Counted from the first letter of the stretch, positions 8,463 to 16,949 are shown. The stretch: 64,000 nt of DNA from Microbacterium sp. Bi121 (GCF_918698005.1 NZ_CAKKLJ010000001.1:310001-374000); one strand, 5' to 3'. Notes: generated by a model not told the origin, from the letters alone. Translations and numbers: made by a program.

Positions 8463-9056
8463 CTAGTTCTCTCTCGGATCAGTTGTGCGATCAGTGGTGC
8501 GGCTGTCGTCGCCGAGGATGCCGGCGAGTGCGGTTTCGATGATGTGACGAGGCAGCGGAACGTCGTTGATCTGCGAGTGCCACAGTACGCCGTCGAGGAA
8601 GACGGCCGCGGCCATGGCCCGCTCGGATCCGTGGACCGGCTCGAGGATCGCGACGAGCTCGAGCGACAGGGTGCGGGCGAGTTCGCGCAGCTTCGGGTCG
8701 TGCACAGCGGCCGTGACGACGGCGCGATCGGCGCGCACCGCCGGTGCGTCCGCCATCGCCGCGGACAGGAAGGCTGCGATCGCCGCGGGTGTCGAGCCGT
8801 CGACGGCGAGCGCATCGCGCATCCTCTGCAGTTGCTCCTCGACGTGCGCGACCAGAAGTTGCAGCGCGGCCTCGCGGAGGTCGTCCAGTGTGGCGAAGTA
8901 CTGGGTCGTGGCGCCGAGGGGGACGTCCGCGCGTGCGGCGACCTTGCGGTGCGTGATGGCGTCGACCCCGACCTCGACGATCAGCTCGGCGGCCGCGAGC
9001 ACGATGGCGTTGCGGCGGGCCTCCGGGTCGCGTCTGCGACGGGGCGAGTCGGGCAT
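8463..9056 (-). CDS. TetR/AcrR family repressor of the RND pump
   Basis: 197-aa regulator. N-terminal HTH at about residues 28-52 (VDAITHRKVAARADVPLGAT) followed by Y/F-x-T-LDDL, the usual TetR end of helix 3; the C-terminal domain (about 60-190) is variable and ligand-binding. ATG 9056 has a strong AGGAGG. First gene of a two-gene operon with the RND pump. A 7-bp-arm palindrome at 9072-9093 just upstream is the likely operator, implying autorepression relieved by a pump substrate. The inducer cannot be predicted. Confidence 0.92.
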   Translation of the reverse strand: MPDSPRRRRDPEARRNAIVLAAAELIVEVGVDAITHRKVAARADVPLGATTQYFATLDDLREAALQLLVAHVEEQLQRMRDALAVDGSTPAAIAAFLSAAMADAPAVRADRAVVTAAVHDPKLRELARTLSLELVAILEPVHGSERAMAAAVFLDGVLWHSQINDVPLPRHIIETALAGILGDDSRTTDRTTDPREN

Positions 9057-9071
9057 GGTCCTCCTGGACGT

Positions 9072-9093
9072 CTGTACATGTACTTTTGTACAG
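9072..9093. promoter_or_regulatory. TetR operator palindrome
   Basis: CTGTACA (9072-9078) and TGTACAG (9087-9093) are perfect inverted arms around an 8-bp spacer that itself contains TGTAC. It lies 16-37 bp upstream of tetR, overlapping the expected promoter. Confidence 0.75.
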
Positions 9094-9128
9094 AACGGTT
9101 GCTGTGGACGGACTGAGTGCGGCCGCTC

Positions 9129-9488
9129 TCAGACCAGCGTGCCGACGCCGAGCCCGGCGAGTGCCGCGGCGACGGATGCTGCGAAGGTCCCGAACAGGTG
9201 CGCGATCGAGGCCGGCCTCTCGCCGTCACGCCACAGCGCGAGGGCGTCGAGCATCGCCGTGCTGAAGGTCGTGTACCCGCCGAGGAGGCCGGCGCCGATC
9301 ACGAGCGCCGCGTCGGGGATGGATGCCGTCACCACTCCGAGCGCGAAGGCACCCGTGATGTTCACGACGACGATCCCCCACGGGAACCGGCCCCTGGTCA
9401 GCGACATGACTCCGATGTCGACGAGGTAGCGGAGGCCGGCGCCCACGCCGCCGGCGATCGATGCCAGGAGGAAGATCAGCGGCGTCAT
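9129..9488 (-). CDS. crcB: fluoride efflux transporter CrcB, second copy
   Basis: Small four-TM Fluc channel subunit exporting fluoride across the plasma membrane. 119 aa with family signatures GGVGAGLRYLVD (TM1), NITGAFALG (TM2; the Asn lines the pore) and GGYTTFSTAMLDAL (TM3 break with the phenylalanine/threonine track). Its start overlaps the stop of the other crcB by ATGA. Two unequal tandem CrcB genes usually form a heterodimer with opposite membrane topologies. No fluoride riboswitch is seen upstream of the pair. Confidence 0.93.
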   Translation of the reverse strand: MTPLIFLLASIAGGVGAGLRYLVDIGVMSLTRGRFPWGIVVVNITGAFALGVVTASIPDAALVIGAGLLGGYTTFSTAMLDALALWRDGERPASIAHLFGTFAASVAAALAGLGVGTLV

Positions 9489-9871
9489 GCGCGGCGCTTC
9501 GTCTTGCCCCAGCGCATGCCGAGCACTGCTGCGGCCAGGCCGATTCCCAGAGTCATCACGACGTAGAGGACGGCGAGGAGCGGGGCATCAGTCCACAGCT
9601 GAACCGATCCGACGGCGAACGCGCTGTAGGTGGTGAATCCGCCGAGGATGCCGGTGCCGAGGAACACTCGGATGTCGCCCCCTCGATCCCTGAGCCTGTC
9701 GAAGGGAAGGCGCGCGGCGAGCACGCCGATGAGCAGAGCTCCGGCGACGTTGGCGACGAGCGTGGCGACCGGGAGCAGACCCGCGTTCGGAATCAGCAGC
9801 CCGATGCCGAGGCGGGCCGCGGTGCCCAGCATCCCGCCCGCGATGACGAGGAGCAGACGGCGGAGGGTCAC
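9485..9871 (-). CDS. crcB: fluoride efflux transporter CrcB, first copy
   Basis: Fluc-type channel, 128 aa, first gene of the crcB pair. Signatures GGMLGTAARLGIG, NVAGALLIG and GILGGFTTYSAFAV are visible. GTG start at 9871, with TAGAGT at 9878-9883 exactly 6 nt away, so the mRNA is probably leaderless. The loop between TM2 and TM3 is enlarged by PFDRLRDRGGD, which is encoded by a REP-like motif (9688-9706) found elsewhere in the window; this looks like a repeat inserted into a tolerant cytoplasmic loop. Confidence 0.92.
   Translation of the reverse strand: MTLRRLLLVIAGGMLGTAARLGIGLLIPNAGLLPVATLVANVAGALLIGVLAARLPFDRLRDRGGDIRVFLGTGILGGFTTYSAFAVGSVQLWTDAPLLAVLYVVMTLGIGLAAAVLGMRWGKTKRRA
9688..9706 (-). 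repeat. REP-like motif in crcB loop
   Basis: Minus-strand CCCTTCGACAGGCTCAGGG, encoding PFDRLR in the crcB loop. The core TTCGACAGGCTCAG recurs at 54167-54180 in the linker of the PxpB-PxpC fusion. Confidence 0.6.
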
Positions 9872-9877
9872 TCGGCA

Positions 9878-9883
9878 ACTCTA
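9878..9883 (-). promoter_or_regulatory. leaderless -10 box (TAGAGT) of crcB pair
   Basis: TAGAGT on the minus strand ends 6 nt before GTG 9871. Confidence 0.6.
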
Positions 9884-9920
9884 GTCCGGGCCTCACCTCC
9901 GCTTTCGGCAGTCGGCGGCG

Positions 9921-9926
9921 TATCGT
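9921..9926 (+). promoter_or_regulatory. leaderless -10 box (TATCGT)
   Basis: TATCGT ends 7 nt before ATG 9934; no Shine-Dalgarno in between. Confidence 0.6.
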
Positions 9927-9933
9927 TCCGGGC

Positions 9934-10941
9934 ATGGTCACCGACGCGCGCACACTCGAATGGCTGCTCGACTCCGACCCCGCGATCCGATGGCAGGTCG
10001 AACGCGACGTGGTCGGAGCCCCCGAGGAGGTGTGGCAGGCGACGCGCGAGCGCGTGGCGACCGAGGGTTTCGGCGCTGCGCTGCTCGCGAAGCAGGACCC
10101 GGACGGCCAGTGGGCCGGCGGCGCGCACTTCCCGGCCGGGTTCTTCGACAGCCCAGAACGTGAGGACACCGGCCAGCCGTGGGTCGCGACGAGCTGGTCG
10201 CTCAGGGACCTGCGCGAATGGGGTGTGGATGCCGCGGCCCTCGCCGGCACGGCCGAGAAGCTCGCGGCGAACTGTCACTGGGAATACGACGACATGCCCT
10301 TCTGGGGCGGCGAGGTCGACGTCTGCATCAATGCGTTCACTCTCGCCTCAGGCGCGTGGCTGGGAGCTGACGTGTCGAGGCTGGTGGCGTGGTTCCCCGA
10401 ACACCGCCTCGCCGACGGCGGGTGGAACTGCGAGGCGGAGGAGGGCGACTCCGTGCGGTCGTCGTTCCACTCGACGCTGAACGCGGTGCGCGGCATCCTC
10501 GCCTACGAACGGATCACAGGAGACCTGTCGATGAGAGACGCGCGGCACGGCGGCGAGGAGTATCTGCTCGAGCGCGGGCTCATGCGACGAGCATCCACGG
10601 GTGAGATCGTCGGTGACTTCGTGACGGAATTCGTCTACCCGAATCGGCATCGCTACAGCGCGCTGGCCGCGCTCGACCACTTCCGCGAGGCGTCGGTGTT
10701 CGAGGGTTCCGCGCCGGACGAGCGCTTGGCGGATGCCGTCGAACTCGTTCGCTCGAAGCGGCAGGAGGGCGGCACTGCGCTTCCCGGCTCCTGGCTGCAG
10801 ACGACTCCCCTCGCCGGACGGACGTGGTTCGATGTCGACGTCGCGGAGGGCGAGCCGTCGCGCTGGCTCACCCTCATCGGCACGCGGGTGCTCGACTGGT
10901 GGGATGGGGCGCAGAAGAACGCGGATGTCAAGCCGGTATGA
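9934..10941 (+). CDS. conserved protein with squalene-cyclase-like alpha/alpha toroid
   Basis: 335 aa, no signal peptide or membrane segment. Begins TLEWLLDSDPAIRWQVERDV, a start shared by a family of uncharacterised actinobacterial proteins. It has repeated QDPDGQWAGG and LADGGWNCE motifs of the QxxDGxW type, characteristic of the prenyltransferase/squalene-cyclase toroid, but the DXDD catalytic motif of class II cyclases is absent, so it is probably not a terpene cyclase. Likely leaderless. The neighbours (crcB upstream divergent, FAD oxidoreductase downstream) give no functional clue. Function unknown. Confidence 0.75.
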   Translation: MVTDARTLEWLLDSDPAIRWQVERDVVGAPEEVWQATRERVATEGFGAALLAKQDPDGQWAGGAHFPAGFFDSPEREDTGQPWVATSWSLRDLREWGVDAAALAGTAEKLAANCHWEYDDMPFWGGEVDVCINAFTLASGAWLGADVSRLVAWFPEHRLADGGWNCEAEEGDSVRSSFHSTLNAVRGILAYERITGDLSMRDARHGGEEYLLERGLMRRASTGEIVGDFVTEFVYPNRHRYSALAALDHFREASVFEGSAPDERLADAVELVRSKRQEGGTALPGSWLQTTPLAGRTWFDVDVAEGEPSRWLTLIGTRVLDWWDGAQKNADVKPV

Positions 10942-10971
10942 GTCGCAGCGGGGACCCCGTGTACTGGGGCC

Positions 10972-12501
10972 ATGACTCCGCTGTGGAAAACCCTCCCCTC
11001 CGCGTCTCAGGGCACACCGTTCGCACCGGACGCGCACCATGACGTGATCGTCGTCGGCGCCGGTCTCACCGGCCTGTCCACCGCGGTGATGCTCGCACGC
11101 GAGGGCCGGGACGTCGCGGTCGTCGAGGCCGGGGCGATCGCCGAGCTCGCATCGGGCGGAAACACCGGCAAGCTCTCGGTGCTCCAGGGGGATCGACTGT
11201 CTCGGATACGCCGTCACCATCCCGCATCCCTCGTCCGGGCGTACGTGGACGCCAATCGCGCCGGCATGCGGTGGCTCACGTCGTTCGCCGATGAGGCCGG
11301 CGTCCCGTACCTGCGCCGGACCGACCACTCCTATGCGGCGAGCACCGACGGAATGGATGCACTGCAGCGCGTCCATGATGCGGCTCGGGAGGCGGGGCTG
11401 CCCGTGCGGATGCTGGCGGCGGGCGACCTGTCGACATCGCCGTTCCCGGCGGCGGGCGCCGTCGCGCTGGACGATCAGGTGACGATCGATCCCGTCCGGG
11501 TCGCGCAGGCGCTTGTCGGCGAGCTGCTCGCAGCCGGAGGCACGCTGCACACCGGCGTTCGCGTGATCGGCACTCACGCACTGCCGCACCCGCGGATTCA
11601 GACGGCAGCGGGTTCGCTGTTCGCCGACCACGTCGTGCTCGCGACCGGCACTCCGACGATCGACCGCGGTCTGTACTTCGCCAAGGTCCGCGGAATGCGG
11701 TCGTACTGCGTCTCGTTCCGCGTTCCCGGCCGGCTTCCAGAGGCGACCTTCATCTCGATCGACGATCAGACCCGGTCGATCCGCCCGGTCTCCGATTCCG
11801 ACGGTCCCGCCGGAACAGCCCAGCTCGTCGTGGGCGGCAACGGCCACCCTGTCGGTCGATCCGACGGCGAGAAGGCAGCGGTCGAGGATCTCATCGAATG
11901 GACAACGCGGTTCTTCCCCGGTGCGGAGGAGACCCACCGGTGGTCGGCGCAGGACTACGAGTCGCACAATCTGATCCCGTTCGTGGGAGCGATGCCCCGC
12001 AGCCTCGGGCGAATCCGATTCGCGACCGGCTATGCGAAGTGGGGACTGTCGAACGCCCCGGCGGCAGCGCTGCGCCTCACCGCCGAGATCCTCGGCACGC
12101 CCCGCCATGAGCGCTCGCGCTGGATGACGACGATCGGCACGCGCCTGACCGTGCCAGCCGATCTCGGGCGCGGCGCGATCGAAGGCGCCAAGGTCGCCGC
12201 GGAGCTCGCATCAGGGTGGAGGGATGCCGAATCGACGTCCGTCCCGGTCGCGCGTCCCTCCGAGGGCCACGGCGTCGTCGCGAACACGTCAGGCCGTCCG
12301 GTGGGCGTCTCCACGGTCGACGGCGTCACCAGGGCGGTCGACGCGGTGTGCACCCACCTCGGCGGCGTGCTGGACTGGAACGACGCCGAATGCACCTGGG
12401 ACTGCCCGTTGCACGCCTCGCGCTTCGCGCCGGACGGCACACGCATCGAAGGACCGGCTGTACGCGATCTGAAGAGCCGACCGCGTCACGGCGGTCAGTG
12501 A
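10972..12501 (+). CDS. FAD-dependent oxidoreductase with C-terminal Rieske [2Fe-2S] domain
   Basis: 509 aa. Residues 20-400 form a DAO-type FAD domain (dinucleotide fold [20 protein letters not shown], then [10 protein letters not shown]); residues about 410-505 are a Rieske domain with CTHLGG and CPLHASRF, the C-x-H / C-x2-H ligands. This fusion is common in actinobacteria; it oxidises an unknown amine or related substrate and passes electrons through the Rieske cluster. TGTACT lies 6 nt before ATG 10972, a weak leaderless promoter candidate. It overlaps the convergent nitroreductase gene by 7 bp. Confidence 0.9.
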   Translation: MTPLWKTLPSASQGTPFAPDAHHDVIVVGAGLTGLSTAVMLAREGRDVAVVEAGAIAELASGGNTGKLSVLQGDRLSRIRRHHPASLVRAYVDANRAGMRWLTSFADEAGVPYLRRTDHSYAASTDGMDALQRVHDAAREAGLPVRMLAAGDLSTSPFPAAGAVALDDQVTIDPVRVAQALVGELLAAGGTLHTGVRVIGTHALPHPRIQTAAGSLFADHVVLATGTPTIDRGLYFAKVRGMRSYCVSFRVPGRLPEATFISIDDQTRSIRPVSDSDGPAGTAQLVVGGNGHPVGRSDGEKAAVEDLIEWTTRFFPGAEETHRWSAQDYESHNLIPFVGAMPRSLGRIRFATGYAKWGLSNAPAAALRLTAEILGTPRHERSRWMTTIGTRLTVPADLGRGAIEGAKVAAELASGWRDAESTSVPVARPSEGHGVVANTSGRPVGVSTVDGVTRAVDAVCTHLGGVLDWNDAECTWDCPLHASRFAPDGTRIEGPAVRDLKSRPRHGGQ

Positions 12502-13307
12502 CCGGCGTCTGCGGGCGGAGCATCCCAGCCCTGCTGCGGCGTCTCGCACGTCTCACGGAAGACGTACTGCGACACCAGCCGACGCTGGCTGCTCGACCAG
12601 TCGATGGCGGGGCGGCGCTGCTCCGGCGGCAGATACCCCAGCCGGTACACCGCCATCAGTTCCAGCTCGTCCGGAACCTGCAGCAGGCGGACGATCTCGT
12701 CCCAGCGTCCTGGCACCTCCATCGGGAAGGAGATGAATTGGATGCCCATGCCGAGCTCGACGGTGGTGAGCCAGATGTTCTCCATCGCAGCGCCCATGCT
12801 GAACACCGAGTAGAACGACGACAGCTCGCCCGGCCGGTACTCGCTGCGATCGAGCATCACTCCGAGAAGCAGGGGCGAACCGGCGACGAGCTTGCGATTC
12901 TCCTCGCCGAGAGTGGGAGGAACGCCGAACGCGTTCATGAGCTTCTGCCCGCGCTTGGTGAACACCTGCCCCGTGAAGGGGCGGAGCGCCGCGGGCAGCT
13001 TGTCGAACAGCATCCCGCTGCGCTTGTCGTCCATCTCGGCCTGGCTGAAGCGGAAGTAGGGCTTGTAGCGCTCGAAGAAGGTGCCGTTCGACATCGCCTC
13101 CGTCATGCTCTCGCCCGAGATGCGTGCGATCTCGTCTATCGTCTCGGGGCTCTCGATGACCACGAAACGCCAGGGCTGACTGTTCAGCTGCGACGGCGCA
13201 CGGCCGGCCGCCTCGAGCAGGATCCGCTGGTCCTCCTCCCTGACCGGGTCGGGCAGGAAAGCGCCGTTCGTGGTCTTTCGGCGGCGGATCGCATCGAGTA
13301 GTTCCAT
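12495..13307 (-). CDS. nitroreductase family protein
   Basis: FMN-dependent NAD(P)H oxidoreductase fold reducing nitroaromatics, quinones or flavins; 270 aa, longer than NfsB types. Seen: [15 protein letters not shown] (FMN phosphate Arg region), [16 protein letters not shown] (typical S-x-x-N-x-Q-P-W motif) and [17 protein letters not shown]. The downstream part [11 protein letters not shown] matches the family's closing strand. Second gene after the small membrane protein at 13311-13685 (3-nt gap). Substrate unknown. Confidence 0.9.
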   Translation of the reverse strand: MELLDAIRRRKTTNGAFLPDPVREEDQRILLEAAGRAPSQLNSQPWRFVVIESPETIDEIARISGESMTEAMSNGTFFERYKPYFRFSQAEMDDKRSGMLFDKLPAALRPFTGQVFTKRGQKLMNAFGVPPTLGEENRKLVAGSPLLLGVMLDRSEYRPGELSSFYSVFSMGAAMENIWLTTVELGMGIQFISFPMEVPGRWDEIVRLLQVPDELELMAVYRLGYLPPEQRRPAIDWSSSQRRLVSQYVFRETCETPQQGWDAPPADAGH

Positions 13308-13310
13308 CGT

Positions 13311-13685
13311 TCAGCTCCTGTCATCGGGACGGTACGCGCGAATGAGACCCGCTATGACGAACGGGGCAGCACTGAGCGCGACGATCGGATGCCGACGACC
13401 GCGCGTTCCCGCGAAGGCGACTGCGGTGAGGGGGACAGCGGCAGGTGCGAGAGCCAGCGCGGCGGAGCGGCTCACGCGGCGCGGCTCGCCCCACCACGCC
13501 GCGCTGAGTGCGGCGGCCGCGGCCGTGCAGGTGGCGATGTACAGCGCGTGATGCAGCCACCGAAAGCGGCTCGTGTCGATGAGCTTCGCCGCGACAGCCG
13601 ACCCGAGCACGCAGTTCGCGGTGTACATCAGCGCCGCGGCGGCGAAGACCGGTGCAGCTGTCGCCACTCCCGGTCTCGCGCGCAT
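13311..13685 (-). CDS. small integral membrane protein
   Basis: 124 aa with four hydrophobic stretches, at about residues 8-30, 44-66, 74-92 and 100-115, and short Arg-rich loops; a small membrane protein with no enzymatic motif I can identify. ATG 13685 is preceded by TATGGT (13692-13697) with 6-nt spacing, so it is probably leaderless. It leads the nitroreductase gene by 3 nt, suggesting a shared transcript. Function unknown. Confidence 0.75.
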   Translation of the reverse strand: MRARPGVATAAPVFAAAALMYTANCVLGSAVAAKLIDTSRFRWLHHALYIATCTAAAAALSAAWWGEPRRVSRSAALALAPAAVPLTAVAFAGTRGRRHPIVALSAAPFVIAGLIRAYRPDDRS

Positions 13686-13691
13686 GTCACG

Positions 13692-13697
13692 ACCATA
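13692..13697 (-). promoter_or_regulatory. leaderless -10 box (TATGGT)
   Basis: TATGGT on the minus strand ends 6 nt before ATG 13685. Confidence 0.6.
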
Positions 13698-13733
13698 CGC
13701 TCCGGTCGCCGGGCCGGGGCGTTCAAAGAGCGA

Positions 13734-14516
13734 TCAGAGGTTCGCCTCGGCGTAGATGCGCAGCGCGGCGCGGACGAACTCCGCGCCGCGGGTGCCGCCG
13801 TCGGCCGTGGCGTAGTTGGCGCCGAAGCGCGGGTCGGCGACGTACATCTCGCCGAGACCGGTGACGTAGGCCTTCACGTCGCCGCCGGGGACGGATGCCG
13901 GGGTGCCAGGCACGCCCGTCAGCCAGTCAATGTGCCGCTTGGCGAGCGCCTGCGCCTCATCGGACCCCGGGTCGACACCGCTCTCGGCGGCGGCGATCCA
14001 GTCGCGGCCGAGGTCGGAGACGAGCTGCTGCCACTCGGCGCGCTCGGCATCCGTCATCCCCCGCCACCAGCGGTCGCTGTCGGCGTACGCCTTCTTGCCC
14101 CAGCGTTCCTCGACCTCTTCCTTGTACTGGGTGTGGTCGAACCCGTCGAACATGTTCTCTGCCATGAGAGATTCACCTGCTTTCAATGCGTTGATGGTGG
14201 TCTCGACCGACGCGATCTGCCGCGTCAGCCGGTTCTGCTCCTCGCGCAGGTACGCGAGGTGCGTCTCGAGAGCGGATGCTTCGTGTGCACCCTCACGGGA
14301 GAGCACCTCTCCGATCTGCGTCAGCCCGAGACCGAGCTCACGCAGCAGAAGGATCCGCTGGAGGCGGACGAGGGCTGCCTGGTCGTAATGCCGGTAGCCG
14401 TTGTGCGCGATGCGCGATGGGGCGAGCAGTCCGATGTCGTCGTAGTGACGCAGTGTCCTGCTCGTGGTTCCCGCCAGTCGGGCGATCTCCTGGATCGACC
14501 AGTCAAGTGCGCTCAT
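13734..14516 (-). CDS. MerR family regulator with TipAS-like ligand domain
   Basis: 260-aa transcription activator. Residues 5-72 are a MerR winged helix (IQEIARLAGTTSRTLRHYDD, then NGYRHYD); about 75-115 a coiled-coil dimerisation helix; about 130-255 a TipAS domain (WWRGMTDAERAEWQQL...), which in Streptomyces TipA traps thiopeptide antibiotics. Start at 14516 (MSALDW) with GGAGGAAG upstream; the frame extends 129 nt further but crosses its own promoter. Probably autoregulated through the dyad at 14552-14566. Confidence 0.92.
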   Translation of the reverse strand: MSALDWSIQEIARLAGTTSRTLRHYDDIGLLAPSRIAHNGYRHYDQAALVRLQRILLLRELGLGLTQIGEVLSREGAHEASALETHLAYLREEQNRLTRQIASVETTINALKAGESLMAENMFDGFDHTQYKEEVEERWGKKAYADSDRWWRGMTDAERAEWQQLVSDLGRDWIAAAESGVDPGSDEAQALAKRHIDWLTGVPGTPASVPGGDVKAYVTGLGEMYVADPRFGANYATADGGTRGAEFVRAALRIYAEANL

Positions 14517-14541
14517 GGCTTCCTCCGTTCTCGATGTCTCC

Positions 14542-14572
14542 ACCGTAGAAGTTGACGCTACGTCAAGGTCAA
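14542..14572 (-). promoter_or_regulatory. MerR-type promoter with 19-bp spacer and dyad
   Basis: Minus-strand -35 TTGACC (14567-14572) and -10 TACGGT (14542-14547) are separated by 19 bp, the over-long spacer typical of MerR-activated promoters. Inside it lies TTGACG-CTA-CGTCAA (14552-14566), a perfect dyad and likely MerR site. Confidence 0.75.
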
Positions 14573-14695
14573 GACGCTCGGCGAAGCTGCTCCTGGAGGG
14601 CGCCGCAATCGCAGCTCTACCGAATGCACGCGTCCTCGATCTCACGCGCTGAAGCCCGCCCCACGCACGATCGACGCACGGGAATCAGATCCCCC

Positions 14696-14747
14696 TTGAC
14701 AAACTCGCGATATATCGTGTTACCTTACTTCAACGCGATATATCGCG
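14696..14747 (+). promoter_or_regulatory. promoter with two PadR-type operator palindromes
   Basis: -35 TTGACA at 14696-14701, with TACCTT (14721-14726) or overlapping hexamers as -10. CGCGATATATCGTG at 14706-14719 sits between them and CGCGATATATCGCG, a perfect palindrome, at 14734-14747; the sites are 28 bp apart. The AT-rich core is striking in this GC background. Likely bound by the PadR encoded at 15617. Confidence 0.75.
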
Positions 14748-14780
14748 ATCACGAACCCCGTGACGACCAAGGAGAACCCC

Positions 14781-15620
14781 ATGACCGAGAAGTGGCTCAT
14801 CGCCCCCGGCGAGGAACGCGTCATCGACATCGCCCAGGCCACCCGACTCAAGGTCGGTCTGGTCGGCGGACAGGTGGACGTCATCGCCCACGACGAACCC
14901 GGCATCCGCATCGAAGTGAGCGGCGTGACCGTGAAAGACCTCCGGATCGAATCCGACGGCACCCAGATCGAGATCGACCACCCGCAGCTGGGCTGGGACA
15001 ACTTCCTTGAGGTGTTCCGCAACTTCGGCTCCGGCGGGCCTCGCGCAGAGGTCAGCGTCGCCGTCCCCCGCAGCATCGCCCTGAACCTGGGTGTCGTCAG
15101 CGCCGGTGCACTCGTGTCCGGCCTCGCGAACGACGCACGTCTCAACACCGTCTCCGGCGACATCATCGTCGACACCCACTCGGGTGATCTGACGTTGAAC
15201 TCCGTCTCCGGCGACGTGCAGGTGCGCGGCCTGACCGGCGCCGCGAACGCGAACAGCGTCTCAGGCGACGTCGCGCTCACCGGATCCGTCCGCAAGGCGA
15301 CCGTCGACACGGTCTCCGGAAGCATCTGGGTGGATGCCACCGGCGCCGTCAACACGATCAACCTGAACACCGTCTCCGGCAACAGCACGATCCGTCTCGA
15401 GGAGACGCTGCCGGCGAACTACGTGGTCCGTTCCATGAGCGGGCGCGTGACGATCGACGGCGTCGACCGCGGAAATTCCGGCCCGACGAACTTCACCGGT
15501 TCGACCGGCGAGCTCGCCGGATCGTTCGTCGACGTCCGCTCGAACTCGGTATCGGGCGACACGACGGTGCTGCGCAGCGCGCTCACCACCGTCGCAGACG
15601 ACGAGGAGTGGGACTCATGA
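14781..15620 (+). CDS. DUF4097 family beta-strand repeat protein
   Basis: 279 aa of unknown biochemical function, predicted to form a beta-helix-like stack. The motif NTVSGD/NSVSGD and variants recurs at least six times from about residue 125 to the C-terminus, with a spacing of about 17-25 residues. No signal peptide or TM segment is seen, so it is probably cytoplasmic or peripherally membrane-attached. ATG 14781 has AAGGAG 8 nt upstream; GTG 14760 is less likely. Overlaps the PadR gene by ATGA; DUF4097-PadR pairs are common in Micrococcales and are often linked to envelope stress, which is inference here. Confidence 0.88.
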   Translation: MTEKWLIAPGEERVIDIAQATRLKVGLVGGQVDVIAHDEPGIRIEVSGVTVKDLRIESDGTQIEIDHPQLGWDNFLEVFRNFGSGGPRAEVSVAVPRSIALNLGVVSAGALVSGLANDARLNTVSGDIIVDTHSGDLTLNSVSGDVQVRGLTGAANANSVSGDVALTGSVRKATVDTVSGSIWVDATGAVNTINLNTVSGNSTIRLEETLPANYVVRSMSGRVTIDGVDRGNSGPTNFTGSTGELAGSFVDVRSNSVSGDTTVLRSALTTVADDEEWDS

Positions 15621-16249
15621 CCCCGGCCGTCTTCTCGCACGGCGACCTGCGTCTGTACCTGCTGTCGCTACTGGCCGAGGCGCCGCAGCACGGCTACGGC
15701 ATCATCCAGGCTCTGACCGATCGCACCGGCGGCACCTACACGCCGAGCGCCGGCACGATCTACCCTCGGCTCGCGAAGCTCGAGGAGGAGGGCCTGGTCA
15801 CCAAGACCGTGGACGGCCGCACCACCATCTACGCGATCACGGATGCCGGGCGCGCTGAACTCGATGCCCGCGAGGGCGACCTCGCGGGCATCGAGTCGGG
15901 TCTTGCCGACTCCGTGCGACTGATCGCCAACGAGGTGCGCCAGAGCGTGCAGGATGCGATGAAGAGCCTTCGGGCCGATCTCGCCGCTGCTGCGAACGAC
16001 GAGCGCGCGTCGGCCAAGGCGCGGCCGTCGACCGCACGACCGATGAACGACGAGCGGGTCACCAGCCGTGAGCACCTTCATCGGGCAGATGCCGCGGTGA
16101 ACGCGTTCCGCGCCCAGGTGCGCACCGATCTGCGGACGCATGTCGCCCGTGGCGGAGCGCTCGCAGAGCAAGTCGTCACCGAACTCGAAGGCGCGCTGGA
16201 TGCCGCGGCGAAGGCCGTCACCCGAGCGCTCAGCTCTTCCGACCGCTGA
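15617..16249 (+). CDS. PadR family transcriptional regulator
   Basis: 210 aa. Residues 8-85 are the PadR winged helix: LRLYLLSLLAEAPQHGYGII, then TPSAGTIYPRLAKLEEEGLV and the wing TTIYAITDAGRAEL. The C-terminal half (about 90-205) is helical and Ala/Arg-rich, a dimerisation region longer than in minimal PadR proteins. Translationally coupled to the DUF4097 gene (ATGA). Probably represses its own operon through the two CGCGATATATCG sites upstream. Confidence 0.92.
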   Translation: MTPAVFSHGDLRLYLLSLLAEAPQHGYGIIQALTDRTGGTYTPSAGTIYPRLAKLEEEGLVTKTVDGRTTIYAITDAGRAELDAREGDLAGIESGLADSVRLIANEVRQSVQDAMKSLRADLAAAANDERASAKARPSTARPMNDERVTSREHLHRADAAVNAFRAQVRTDLRTHVARGGALAEQVVTELEGALDAAAKAVTRALSSSDR

Positions 16250-16255
16250 GGGAGA

Positions 16256-16798
16256 CTACTCGGTCCAGATCTCGGCCTGGTCGTCGGGAACGGCATCCTC
16301 CAGCGGCACCACGAGCACGGAACGGTGCTGACGGTGCGCCAGGCGGGCGGCGACCGATCCGGTGAAGAACTCGCGGATCGACTCGCCGAGGCCCCGCTTG
16401 CGGGTGCCGACGACGATGAGCTGAGCGTCGAGCTTGTTCGCCAGCTGCTTGATCGCCAGAGCGGGGTCGCCGACGAGCTGACGGGCGGTCCAGTTGAGGC
16501 CGCTGTCGCGCAACGACGTGGCAGCGGCCGCCTGGACTGCCTCGAACTCGGCGGCGCCGGCCTCGATGTTCAGGTCGATCGGCGCCGAATGCACATAACC
16601 GTCCGGATCCTCGTAGGTGACGAAGCGCGTGACGTCCACGTGAGCGATGACCAGGGGCGCACTCAGCAGCTTCGCGTACCGCGCGGCTTCGTCGAGGACG
16701 TGGGACGACTGGTCGGGTTGCATCCCCACGATGACGGCCTTCTGAAGCGCGGCGTTCTGGGCCAGTTCGTCGGACGGGGAGGAGGTTGCGTCAGTCAT
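16256..16798 (-). CDS. universal stress protein UspA family
   Basis: Single-domain cytoplasmic Usp, 180 aa including a roughly 20-residue N-terminal extension. The ATP-binding signature G-x2-G-x9-G-S is recognisable as GTRKRGLGESIREFFTGS followed by VAARLAHRQHRSVLVVP, so it is probably an ATP-binding UspA. Start 16798 has AAGGGAA about 10 nt upstream. Convergent with padR (6-bp gap), transcribed away from DUF3073. Confidence 0.92.
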   Translation of the reverse strand: MTDATSSPSDELAQNAALQKAVIVGMQPDQSSHVLDEAARYAKLLSAPLVIAHVDVTRFVTYEDPDGYVHSAPIDLNIEAGAAEFEAVQAAAATSLRDSGLNWTARQLVGDPALAIKQLANKLDAQLIVVGTRKRGLGESIREFFTGSVAARLAHRQHRSVLVVPLEDAVPDDQAEIWTE

Positions 16799-16852
16799 TG
16801 AGAATCGTTCCCTTCACCTGCCGGCGAAGGCCAGAGGACCTGGCCCTCGTGC

Positions 16853-16858
16853 TATTCT
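16853..16858 (+). promoter_or_regulatory. extended -10 promoter of DUF3073 gene
   Basis: TGC-TATTCT gives an extended -10 (TGnTAnnnT); a second TACTCT lies at 16865-16870. This implies a roughly 85-nt leader before ATG 16950. Confidence 0.45.
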
Positions 16859-16949
16859 GAATGCTACTCTTACCGGCCGCACGCCGGTGTCGTGAAATGC
16901 CCCGGGCGCTCGATCGCCCGGCAGCTGAACTCGTTAGGGGGTCTCGCGC

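Noticed and set aside
9934..10941. Terpene/squalene cyclase
   Set aside because: No DXDD motif, only 335 aa, and no isoprenoid genes nearby.
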